Shown here in pieces: positions 12,101 to 17,290 of a stretch of DNA of 46,730 nt. The stretch's first letter is position 1. Each line of letters starts with the position of its first letter. The DNA is from Chloroflexaceae bacterium (GTDB taxonomy: Bacteria > Chloroflexota > Chloroflexia > Chloroflexales > Chloroflexaceae): contig JAAUSY010000011.1 of the NCBI GenBank assembly GCA_012032475.1, forward strand, positions 1 through 46,730. Direction: 5' to 3'. Position numbers and translations under genes: made by a program. The notes below the pieces were generated by a model. The model had not been told where the DNA came from. It did not search any database and saw only the letters and a program-made list of their open reading frames with translations.

Positions 12101-15100
12101 GGCCAGGGCGACCCCCACCCCGATCCCGACATCGTCGTAGGCTATCCCCGTCATGACCCCTATGTAGACGGACATACCAAGCGCAAAAGCCACATCTACC
12201 GCAACCCCGATTTTCGTCAACAGGCGCACTTCTGCCGACTGGGTCGAATATTTGTAGAAGTAGAGCGTTTTTTCGCTCCCATCGGGGGCCATGGTCGAGC
12301 CAAATTGGAATCCGTACGTGGTTTTGCCATCTTTGAGCGCCTGAACCCAGCTTGATGTGCGCTCAAGCAGGGCACCGGCGGTGCTGGTCAGGGCCAGAAT
12401 TTTGTCGGCGTAGGCGGCGTTCTCGCAAAAGGCGGTTGAGCTTGCATCGAGCAGGGTGCAGTTGATGGAGATGTGCGCTGTGATCAGGCGGGCCGACGAT
12501 GCCACGATGTTGAGGGTGCGTCCCACGACTGAGCCAGCGGTCAACCCGACATCCCAGGCGCTGCCCTGCCCGGATTTGTACTTCGACCAGGCCGACGAGA
12601 GTTTGCTCACATCCGAGCCAACAACTTTGGACTCGTAGGTCGTCACGGTCCCATCGCTGCTCGTCACCTTGTTGATGTTCAGTTCGCTATCAACATCGTT
12701 GAAGAGCAGCTTGAAGGTGTTCTTGGGCACCGAAGAGGTGCTGCGCTTCACGATGCTGCCGACCTTGCTCAGGATACTGGCCTCGCTCAGGTCGGCCACC
12801 AGCAATTCGCTGTCGAACTCGATGGTGGCGACGTTGCCAATCGAGGCGGAGAGGTAGGTGAGCGTCATAATCTCGCTGATATCATCCGCCGTTACCCCGG
12901 CGTAGTCCTCCTGGAAGACGTCGCTGGCCGCCAGGGTCTCAAAGTCGGTGGCTTCATCCAGCATCAGGATAACGTCTGTCAGATCACTTTCCTGCCATTC
13001 GCCGCCCTGCTGGTCGTAGAAGCTGATTTTGACCGCCCGTTCGGTGCTCATCAGGGTATCGGTGTTGAGATTGATTTCAATCGCGTCAAAGTCGAGGTTG
13101 GAGCCGCCGAGGTCATCGAGCGAGATGGCCCCCGACCGGTGTTCGTAGGCAAGGAGCAGCATGGCGCAGGCATAGGAGCCGCTGCCGTAGGGGTCAGGGC
13201 AGTAGGCGTTGGTATGGTCAGCGTAGCCTTTCGTTTCGAGGAAGTTTTCGAGGTCCACCGTCGTCAGGTCATTCAAGAAGTCGTCATAGTGCGCATAGGT
13301 GAGGCGTTCAGCTTCCAGCGCGTAGTCAATACCAAAGCGCTTTTCGGACTCCACGTTGGCCCCGGTAATGTTTTCGGCAACGGCTTCGAGGAAGGTCTCG
13401 TCGTCATCCTGGTAGACCCACTGCTCCCCTTCCATATAGGTGTAGCCCATGCCAAAGTAGAGTTGCAGGATAGACTGGTGGTCTTCGGCCGGTGTGGTCG
13501 CGTTGGGGTCGCCAGCGATGAGGAGTTCGACCGCGCTGCTGCGCGTGACCAGCAAGCCCGTCAGGTAGAACCGTTCGTCATAGGATTGGACCGTGCTGCT
13601 TTCGCCCTGGTCATTGACTTCTACCTGCCAGTACATCTGGCCTTCCAGGCTCAGCGTGTCGTTGGCGAGGTCGCCGGGGTGGTAGGCAACGGTGGCCTGG
13701 AACGCGGTGGTACGCCCGTTGTCTTCCATCGGGTAGAGCGGCACATAGAGGTATTGTTCGCCGGTGTCTTCATCTTCTTTGACATAGACCCCGTAGTCAT
13801 CCAGCAGGGTGTCGGCTGGAACGGCGGTGGTCTTCAGGCGCAGGACTGGCACGAGGCGCAGGTCTTCGTCATCGCGGTCTTCGTCGGTGATAAAACCCTT
13901 TTTGTCGCCATCCCGCCAGTCGAAATAGGTGTTGGAATAGGAGAGGCGGTCGGGGTTTTCTGGCACAAGCTGCACGTCGAGGTAGACATAGCCGAGTTCG
14001 TCGTAGTCGGTGAAGCTATTGGAGATCTCCACCGAGAAGGTGTCAAGCAGTCCGCTGCTGCTTTCGGGCGACAGGTCCCATCCGTCGCTGACCCCGTCGT
14101 TGTCGTTGTCGTTGTCCCACAGGTTCGGGATACCGTCGCCATCAATATCCCACGAGGGAGCACTCCCGACGTCGTTGACGGTGTCAATCTGCCATTCGTA
14201 GCCATCAATCAGGCCGTCTTTGTTGCTGTCCTGCTCAAAGGGGTCGCTGTACCAGGTCTGATTGTCGAATGTGAAGCCTTCGACCTCCATATTATCCGGG
14301 ACCAGGTCAAAGTCGGTGTCTTCATTCTCCGGGTCGGTGCCGAGACAGCCCTCGACAAAATCGGACAACCCATCGTTGTCGTAGTCATCTTCAAGGCTGC
14401 CTTCGCCGCACTGTTCGGGGATATCGGTGGCGTCTTCGTCGCTGCTATCCTGGCGGAAGGGGGTCCGCTTGAGCGGCGAGGTGGTTGCCCTGGCATGGTC
14501 AACGCTGAGCATCTGGTCCATCTGCTGCTGCAAATCTTGTTGGGCTTCTTGGTGAGCAAGCGCCTGGGAAACCTGGCCTCCGATGGCAGCGACACGGAGT
14601 TGTTGCAGCAGCGGCACTGCAACGATGAGCACCACCAGACTGAAGGTCAGGGCAGTGCTGGTTGGGTGTGGCGCGTGGCGATAGCTCCTCAGAAGCAAGA
14701 GCGCCAGCAACGCCAGTACCAGCAGCAGGAGCACGTCGGGAGCCAGGGCATGCAGGAAGGGGCCGGGGAGCCAGGGGGAGTTGTCCCTTCCCGACGTGCT
14801 CGCCAGCGATGATAGTCTCTGCGGCTCCAGTTGCCAGGTGCCATCGCTGCTCTGCACGGGTTGGACGATGCTCTCCACACTGCCAACATCGTGGAAGGAA
14901 AGGTCTATGGTGAAAGAGACATTGGAACGGGGGCCGACCTGGGGAACATCAATGGTGAGCACCTGACGCACCGGCAACCCTTCGGCATCGAGCCAGATTT
15001 CGCCGTGGCCGGTCAATTGATGGGCCAGGGCGGCCAGGCTGCGTTGCAGTTCGGGCGGCAGAGCGGTAGAAGCCTGTTGTTGCAGCAGGTCGCCGTAGAG

Positions 15101-15643
15101 GGTCGCCAGTTCTTTGCCGTCAATGCGAAAGGTATAGCCGTTGGCGACTTCGGGGGTTTCCGGGGGTGGCTCCAGGGGGCGCACCTTGCTGGCAACCCGC
15201 AAGAGCGAGAGTGGGTCTTGCGCGGGGTTGGAGGCGGCTGCCTGCTGGTCCACGGCTTCCAGGGTATCGCCCATTTGCAGAAACACCTGCGACCCGCTGC
15301 GTACCATGGTCAGGCTCTCCGCCGTCTCCGGGTGCTGCAAGGTGAATACAGCTCGGTCGGGGTGAACCACGGTGCCGTCAAGGTCGAAACGGGTGCGCTG
15401 TTCTTGGGCGGTGGTTGTTCCCGCGGTGGCGCGTGGAATGAGGGTTTGCTCGATGTGGCCTGAGAAGCGGTAGTTCCCGGCGGCTTCGATGCGTTCGAAG
15501 ACGGTATCAAGGCTATTCGCGCTGGTGGTGAATGAAATCGGTGCTGAGTGGTAGGCGAGAACCTTAAGGGCAACGATCATGGTCATGGTCATAGTCAAAA
15601 TCAGTGCGATTCCATAGGTATAGCGGCGCGGTAATAGTCTCAT
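1..15643 (-). CDS. Giant exported multidomain surface protein, 3' end outside the window
   Basis: One reading frame stays open from the ATG at 15643 to the left edge (5,214 codons, no stop); I translated it throughout. An AAAGGA ribosome site lies about 9 nt before the ATG. Order of parts: membrane anchor/signal at residues 9-31; an extracellular region about 37-290 resembling LppX/LolA-type lipoprotein folds; two membrane helices about 299-318 and 327-347; Asp-rich thrombospondin type-3 calcium repeats about 400-520; a hydrophobic block about 1140-1218; a second type-3 block about 1404-1540; Ig-like domains about 1716-1914; about seven FG-GAP-like repeats (GDVNGDGYDD type) 1984-2381; three right-handed beta-helix blocks starting near 2425, 3415 and 3678; a Kelch-like propeller about 2600-3360; more Ig-like repeats; a family-9 carbohydrate-binding-like domain about 4545-4720; a DUF11-like domain; Pro/Thr linkers. 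Role inferred: cell-surface adhesion or matrix protein. No catalytic domain recognised. Confidence 0.9.
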   Translation of the reverse strand, partial: MRLLPRRYTYGIALILTMTMTMIVALKVLAYHSAPISFTTSANSLDTVFERIEAAGNYRFSGHIEQTLIPRATAGTTTAQEQRTRFDLDGTVVHPDRAVFTLQHPETAESLTMVRSGSQVFLQMGDTLEAVDQQAAASNPAQDPLSLLRVASKVRPLEPPPETPEVANGYTFRIDGKELATLYGDLLQQQASTALPPELQRSLAALAHQLTGHGEIWLDAEGLPVRQVLTIDVPQVGPRSNVSFTIDLSFHDVGSVESIVQPVQSSDGTWQLEPQRLSSLASTSGRDNSPWLPGPFLHALAPDVLLLLVLALLALLLLRSYRHAPHPTSTALTFSLVVLIVAVPLLQQLRVAAIGGQVSQALAHQEAQQDLQQQMDQMLSVDHARATTSPLKRTPFRQDSSDEDATDIPEQCGEGSLEDDYDNDGLSDFVEGCLGTDPENEDTDFDLVPDNMEVEGFTFDNQTWYSDPFEQDSNKDGLIDGYEWQIDTVNDVGSAPSWDIDGDGIPNLWDNDNDNDGVSDGWDLSPESSSGLLDTFSVEISNSFTDYDELGYVYLDVQLVPENPDRLSYSNTYFDWRDGDKKGFITDEDRDDEDLRLVPVLRLKTTAVPADTLLDDYGVYVKEDEDTGEQYLYVPLYPMEDNGRTTAFQATVAYHPGDLANDTLSLEGQMYWQVEVNDQGESSTVQSYDERFYLTGLLVTRSSAVELLIAGDPNATTPAEDHQSILQLYFGMGYTYMEGEQWVYQDDDETFLEAVAENITGANVESEKRFGIDYALEAERLTYAHYDDFLNDLTTVDLENFLETKGYADHTNAYCPDPYGSGSYACAMLLLAYEHRSGAISLDDLGGSNLDFDAIEINLNTDTLMSTERAVKISFYDQQGGEWQESDLTDVILMLDEATDFETLAASDVFQEDYAGVTADDISEIMTLTYLSASIGNVATIEFDSELLVADLSEASILSKVGSIVKRSTSSVPKNTFKLLFNDVDSELNINKVTSSDGTVTTYESKVVGSDVSKLSSAWSKYKSGQGSAWDVGLTAGSVVGRTLNIVASSARLITAHISINCTLLDASSTAFCENAAYADKILALTSTAGALLERTSSWVQALKDGKTTYGFQFGSTMAPDGSEKTLYFYKYSTQSAEVRLLTKIGVAVDVAFALGMSVYIGVMTGIAYDDVGIGVGVALAYFVTQLLFLAVSLVFDHLVPLNVLWVAFQLADGIYSLVTGNDSLVLTAQQEIADFFFEVEVVGSLESLEATDTSLDIEQGASSDLDGVIVGNQLIYTTGYEAVYALDQYESKDEGDLYTDLDIAITVPSGAATVVIDTSDGCDKDGDTLTCTSEGDATVLLDTGYVNLPVEFSQDYFYVEYVTDEEIFNWIETGTNRSDDTVSFDETIYLDVLPSDLDELWDWDEIESDDRDGDGLSARLDPDDSDTDYDDDGLDDNYEYINQGVLGTDPTNANSDGDGLDDYLEVLYGTFANDADSDDDGLNDDQEVMYYDAASGSVLGGWDVTSTVSAVTGATARVSSEPLDEDADSDNLNDSSEYANQQSPRAYNSSGVILASGLEAASDSTTDADNERLLDDGPQGTDTLYALPGDAVSLELRALITSSSALMSELVICLPAVLTNVTLDTGTLLRSSDGPVPPPTVSSTADCPTRYAWDFSQTDAAYALLQGESIAARFTGTMSDPGSSTSSTITVSMPVEDTTISDMTTLVVDVDTPTVSLSEPQDGDILSGSSQTVSGVASDATSGIARVTVGLPSGDVVAEGTSSWQTSWTLPADGVYTLAATATDGAGNSTSSTGIVVTVDNTAPSLTFDQSTGDTLPVVSDSRGTVVELTGVATDDLTGISAMQLRINNQDWQDLPLSSTGLTSYAWSYEWILGDTESQGTYTIWLRAWDMADNVSDILSAEVLVDRTAPGVTLTSSFSTDSDDSDDGDDDISLVAAGSSEPLDLEGTVDDAANTELSPGIEPVEGTLDALFDATVWLEFDRVGDTQEIYVHWVGDMDGDGRGDLAVGLPTSQDGAGAVSIVSGHYGDWPIQPDGEMIGEQSSLFVGADGAALGRVMAPAGDVNADGLSDFLIGDPLNERVFLVFGRGTAYGNLTRLTTTSASRWVRFSSSDAGYALGNRVAAAGDVNGDGYDDLLLGAEGDSDERFYLVMGSASSNWLEDQDTAELAAAIITTSPDGSAAGVGDMDGDGYAEIAISDPTNATGQGAGVYLVAGSSDYSGEAGVTLDLATSSAVLHHFTAAGGELLTALGDVNGDTLTDFAYGNSSGTTSLVVGRSSGTWGDSLALDTVAVLANLGGFIAAPGDVNADGMNDLLLGTTDHQAYLVPGASTLASNPTVQATFTNVAGAASSPYTAGADVNCDDSSDLLLIPNEYQADGYAYMDPDLGAGTMPELDIDGLPFGSPGSATTTSVSTFELTTNADNHLVVDDDYCDTCPNDGYTWGSDAFSTIQAAIDAAAGLSGDTQISVLPGVYEPFVISGHSNLSVVGYDADMVFIEGEMDWNTSERIGTGATIEDASTITLQQMTIRNVSTGVQIARSGVGANYPGAEDQQITIDGLLIRDLDNHAITMDHESVVTLGNNTLYTSSDTEAIFIDPTVNTPLYTWSERSSTPTTMHGDMVVVNGTGYMLGEHTDGTYWMYAYNFNNDTWSAKHSIGLPTTDDFVNLASTSDGSIYLLLSHPEVYDLDVKDGKLVVAGDFDTTINGSSESSTPYVAQWSGSSWGQYNDAEPNGPVWAVEADKSLIGGEFTSISPVYKNGYGGTTTTPKYAAKYDSNGWRLIDQVGCEFESGANYKTAYGTLNGAVYTMHPYGSNQVGVGGAFTTFNYCYKTNDGSGYVYEEKNSTHTAKGFLYYSGSNTSPFYYGAGNYPNNNDDVRHIGEVTDGGYVSQNWGMLVVKGCSIYQWTPPNSTSYQNETNYWLEIGEVVEADGSTPSNCDETTIHTSATLDGYTVLLGGSFEYLKFNGTKTGPHPGLAKIYRIDGSNPRVWYVDSSFDVDSSVSAPVRSMVTDGTYVYIGGGFSSSTGLGEGLVIYDTVNDTWEYQGLDLTPDPEVAPRGSINTLHLEGSTLYLGGHFADVENTAGVDGHILKATVSGGSVTGWSRIGNGVAKRATDVYRYTPSSGAVSRLTTLSDDTPWSGRVSGLVSDGGTYIYAAAEDSKNFYRSSDGSSWESRSNAPANFAENTVMTMIDDAIYVLRGSGESDFWRFDAGSNSWTTLASLPGTFSIADGAGLAWDGSDFIYATQGGNGTTLARYDLVNNFWLELEDFWTDDGSGGVTQSDELPFSVGSDAMLVRYNNYLYANEGSSGSGFYRFGDFDYSPYKLTLQSNAFVSYESSTYTYDVDWTNAVIDGTDATWATFLLSLSDNTWVGNNNWKPTADRVIAYDEASFISGDSYRIQEGSSLTSGYHTNGSTAYVSPDYCATCGNDGHSWGSTAFSSIQAAIASRAPVIHVQTGRYQEAITLSDGVQIIGDSAELTILEPPPYSGRTVEALVKAEGVGDASLYGLTLAGDGSQDGVRAEDMADISVERVIIRETDHAIVIEEPGKDLEMAVTTLEVDHATLVNNGSGIVSTGCARFDVQNSVLADHTGSAFDYETSGCPSWVTFRQSYNAFWQNATDVTVDGTTEPASGASTVTDDPVFSDPDEDNYRPGDGSALLDAGTSQSDIGYYEQSEAPIVVDDDYCETCENDGLPWGIYAFNTIQDAIDSSTDEVEELICSDEAIEAASDGCGLLTILVKPGTYEENVILSSNLRLLGSGADDTIIEAGGSGDVVTIEDASFVEVRGFTIRNSGSGNSGVVVRNSRDVLLTHNLITDNKHGVYWADGATGEIRFSTVVNNSNSGVYSTEEGSYATVRNTILSGNAYGLMTYDQGGIDSDYNLLASNGSANYQTNFRYGYDSSRGGFYVEKVGLEIAQGGHDVVDEDPLFRDAANGDYRLSPTSPAVDAAEPFRFSSTSVPDGVNGNDIYNEPQSGGGSRADIGYQELLIMPLGLFFGTEGDSCAVANAGTATVEVGLVAVSDSASDPSETLPSSWTSATLDNPGAVATFWSASLFPTSEGLHRIYSRATDESGNQTGDDAQYLGQVIVDSSDPVVSWVSAPPVSASSMVMRLEAQVSDYLLVDATYDFTIEHVAFLVNGVEYEAEWDDSGGWDEASQQPRKFTALVALPDGSVTVQATATDQAGRTGSVSASTDVSLAGGYDSQFADPVVDINTDRSTLTVRGYAFFSGDHGAVQVQQQDGTWIDATLAAPGTNLTAWTADVSLQAGSNTLITRVMQEGESWQETDQVGVFSDSTAPVLTVDPYATVDATDGENLILSGTASDSTSNDTGLSEVALSFDDGCTWEMATVSGSAWSYDWNGPEGDELEDPIWIRALDMVGNETLIDYTVALTFTTDGSADTEAPTGLEPVTFNIPEGSYIEGFADLEMTWNKATDGSEQPETVTFTLFGERTMDTGRSDAYDDPVVLVQYSQDPDLETPGVDVSDELSYIATLDATGAWYAYLTAMDDAGNRLDLRYGPWYVSNPDAAVCADQERTITLDGKLDEVSGEWNTATNLLDDDERSGDRQALFYQWDGNYGYLAWEGARWSLDGSLVAYAASGSGSGSTPALPIHSGTLPFAAQAAVVVDGVDSVTYWEYDGGAWAEVSSAVANGTVVLATSGERIEVRTPWGADASGGNLFVVALDNDQEPWAVFPTTNALDPAGWNDFYHWDDPCATSTPNDGQPLTIQNTFQAGRGQVYSGPGTTVSYDILIVNGEQDDTLSGTQLELAVSSGLNAAQITGDAGVTCSSCADGSDLWVLDLPDLAPGESLVLVLEGTLDSTISGVDLLTSTLTLNLPALGASAQLAQQQVTHRIDSVPPSVELADSSSAVQPGPHTFTGTARDDGVGVGQVEVSVDGTTWVAATGTTNWQATVDIPDGATTLSVRVSDLLGNTSTSTLFSLTVDQAGPTVTMTLTDETNRDTLVVEGTASDETTGGSDIALVEVKSTTSDGEWFVVNNLTRSETNHTAIWNYRWSLGEHDGEYLEMVSRATDQAGNTGAETSQTVFVDNVAPVITVTEYLSNISLADYLAGTTTGEPVVSGLVTDGGTVQSVHVDLVMPDNQVLSQDGVLTGDVWNYTPTLNQSGTHRLQIIAQDALGNTGVYHAILTVEVEYSELPTPTSTATAVPTEGPSPTPMFTTTPTATATAATAGPSPTPTATGTEGASPTPTATATEGPS

Positions 15644-15761
15644 ACGTCCGGTTTCCTTTCTTCTTCCTTGCTATCCACCCGTTCCTGCCTGGTTCACCCA
15701 ACCCGAACAGAGGTCCAGAGTAGAGGGTAAGCGACAACCATTGATGTAATCTATCGCCTGT

Positions 15762-15791
15762 ATTGTATCGTATCGCCCTGGACGTTGTCTC
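15762..15791 (-). promoter_or_regulatory. Candidate sigma-A promoter of the giant surface-protein gene
   Basis: On the minus strand, GAGACA (15786-15791) is separated by 18 nt from TACAAT (15762-15767). This gives a 5' leader of about 110 nt before the ATG at 15643. The -10 box has 5 of 6 and the -35 box 4 of 6 consensus bases. A TGACA-GA-TGTCA inverted repeat lies upstream at 15826-15837 and could be an operator. Confidence 0.5.
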
Positions 15792-15834
15792 TATGGGTTC
15801 CGTCACAGGTTTGGGGTTGGATCCATGACAGATG

Positions 15835-16101
15835 TCACGGGTTACCAGGAGGCGGATCAGGGGGGGGGGATGCGCGAAAGGAATTAGAGAAAGGGGACAA
15901 CTGCCGGCAGCGGGGAGGAGCCGCCCGGTCGTCAAGACGCAAGTCATATCCGGCCCGGTCATAGAGCGCATGCAGCAGGGGAGTCAGGTCAACCAGCGAC
16001 TCTGGTCTTTCGCTCGTCTGGAGTGGCAAGCGAAAGACCGGAACCGGCTGGCGGATGCTGAAGGGGGGAGCATGGCAACGGGCATTGGTGGTGACGAGCA
16101 A
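15835..16101 (-). pseudogene. Relic of the C-terminal end of a DUF4058 protein
   Basis: The frame reads through a segment with PPFSIRQPVPVFRLPLQ followed by LVDLTPLLHALYDRAGYDL. That matches, from memory of the family, the C-terminal signature of DUF4058 proteins: a short Pro-rich stretch, an LPL strand, then an (L)xxLYDRAxYDLxxDY helix. A full member has roughly 250 residues; only about 60 recognisable residues remain, followed by a frayed Pro-rich tail. It has no plausible start: the frame opens with TTG four codons after a stop, directly behind the SEC-C gene and in the same frame. I read it as a non-functional remnant left by a deletion. Confidence 0.55.
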
Positions 16102-16122
16102 GGCAATCGCTCATCACCACCC

Positions 16123-17157
16123 TCACTCCGTCCTGGCATCCACCTTATCCACCTTATCCGCCTCATCCGCCTCGCGCTCCTGCCCGGTCAGTGTGCCAAT
16201 CGTCTGCCCGGCCATCCGCAGCGCCACCCGCGCCTCCAGAAGGATATCATCCATCAGGGTCGGGTTATACTCCTCAACGGGCAGCGCCATCACAAAATGG
16301 TTCAGCACCGCGCTGCGCTGGCGCATCAGGTCATCCCAGGTAGCATCGGGTTTCGTGCGGCGCAGGTCTTGCAGGTGCAGGCCGGCAAACTCGCGCAACT
16401 TCTCCTGCGTGTCGGCGGTCAGCTGCGCTATCGCCCCCGCCAGAGAATAGAGCGGAACCGGCGCATCCGGAAAAACCCCATTGGACGGTGGCACCCCGGC
16501 ATCCCGGACGCCCACGGGGATCAGGTGCCCCACCAGCACCTCACCCTCCTTCAGCCGTTTCGGAGCGCCGTAATCTTTCACCTCGTAGGGCTGGTGGTCC
16601 AGCAGATCGCGCACCAGCAAACCTTTGCCCTTATAGAGGCATTCCACCACATAGGGGCGCATCCGCACCCCCACCCACGCACGGAGCAGGCGGGCTTCAT
16701 ACGCGTCTACCTCAAAGGTTCCCTGCTCCGCCGCCTGGGACAGCCGCTCGACCAGCGTCATGCGGCCGGCGGCGGACGGCTCCGTTTCTCCATTCCTTTC
16801 CTTCTCCCCTTCTCCCTCCCTTTCTTCGCTCGGAAGCCCATAGTCGAACGCAAACCACGTCAAAAACCGGTCGGAACCGCGATTTTCCAGGTCGTCCAGT
16901 TCGCCCATCTGCTCCGGGCCATACTTCCCCTTCCAGAACTGTTCCATTGCCGCAGGGAAGGCAGCAGGCACCTGGTGGGCCGCGTCGAATATTTTGGGTA
17001 TCAGCGTATCTTCGGCCTCGCTCAGCCTGAGCTGTTCGGCTCGCTGCGCCTGGTCGGGCGCATAGTGGCAGTCCTTATACTTCTTGCCGCTGCCGCACCA
17101 GCAAGGGTCATTTCGTCCAATCTTCTGCTTCTGCTTGTTCTTCTCCGGCTTTGCCAT
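16123..17157 (-). CDS. SEC-C zinc-motif protein
   Basis: A 344-residue protein. It begins with a basic segment and then a SEC-C zinc-binding motif: Cys19, Cys21, Cys30 and His31 in CWCGSGKKYKDCH. SEC-C motifs occur at the end of SecA and in many stand-alone proteins, where they bind zinc and often contact nucleic acid or ribosomes. The remaining 300 residues are soluble with no domain I can name. An acidic, low-complexity stretch sits near residues 110-130, and the C-terminus has a DKVDKVD repeat from a 9-bp tandem repeat at 16141-16167. GGAGAA precedes the ATG. The gene diverges from the GT39 gene. Exact function unknown. Confidence 0.8.
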   Translation of the reverse strand: MAKPEKNKQKQKIGRNDPCWCGSGKKYKDCHYAPDQAQRAEQLRLSEAEDTLIPKIFDAAHQVPAAFPAAMEQFWKGKYGPEQMGELDDLENRGSDRFLTWFAFDYGLPSEEREGEGEKERNGETEPSAAGRMTLVERLSQAAEQGTFEVDAYEARLLRAWVGVRMRPYVVECLYKGKGLLVRDLLDHQPYEVKDYGAPKRLKEGEVLVGHLIPVGVRDAGVPPSNGVFPDAPVPLYSLAGAIAQLTADTQEKLREFAGLHLQDLRRTKPDATWDDLMRQRSAVLNHFVMALPVEEYNPTLMDDILLEARVALRMAGQTIGTLTGQEREADEADKVDKVDARTE

Positions 17158-17215
17158 AGCGGGGATTCTCCATGGTTCTGTATTGTTCTGCGGTTTTGCT
17201 TCTTCACCTCCCTGA

Positions 17216-17224
17216 ATTATAGCA
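17216..17224 (-). promoter_or_regulatory. Extended -10 promoter of the SEC-C gene
   Basis: Minus strand TGC-TATAAT is a perfect -10 hexamer with an extended TGn element. No good -35 is visible, which is normal for extended -10 promoters. It lies about 60 nt before the ATG at 17157. Confidence 0.55.
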
Positions 17225-17250
17225 TGCCAGCAGGAACAGGACCGGACTTA

Positions 17251-17259
17251 TGGTATCAT
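17251..17259 (+). promoter_or_regulatory. Extended -10 promoter of the GT39 gene
   Basis: TGG-TATCAT on the plus strand, 31 nt before the ATG at 17291. It is divergent from the SEC-C promoter about 30 bp away, so the two may interfere. Confidence 0.4.
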
Positions 17260-17290
17260 ACGCCTAGTCCGCACCAGGCCAACAGCAAAG

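Noticed and set aside
13139-14812. Plus-strand frame of 557 codons with Val/Gly-rich translation
   Set aside because: Antisense to the thrombospondin-type part of the giant gene. The Val-rich look comes from reading Asp codons backwards.
15826-15837. TGACA-GA-TGTCA palindrome as a regulator site
   Set aside because: Only 5-bp arms; common by chance at this size. Mentioned with the promoter but not listed as an operator.
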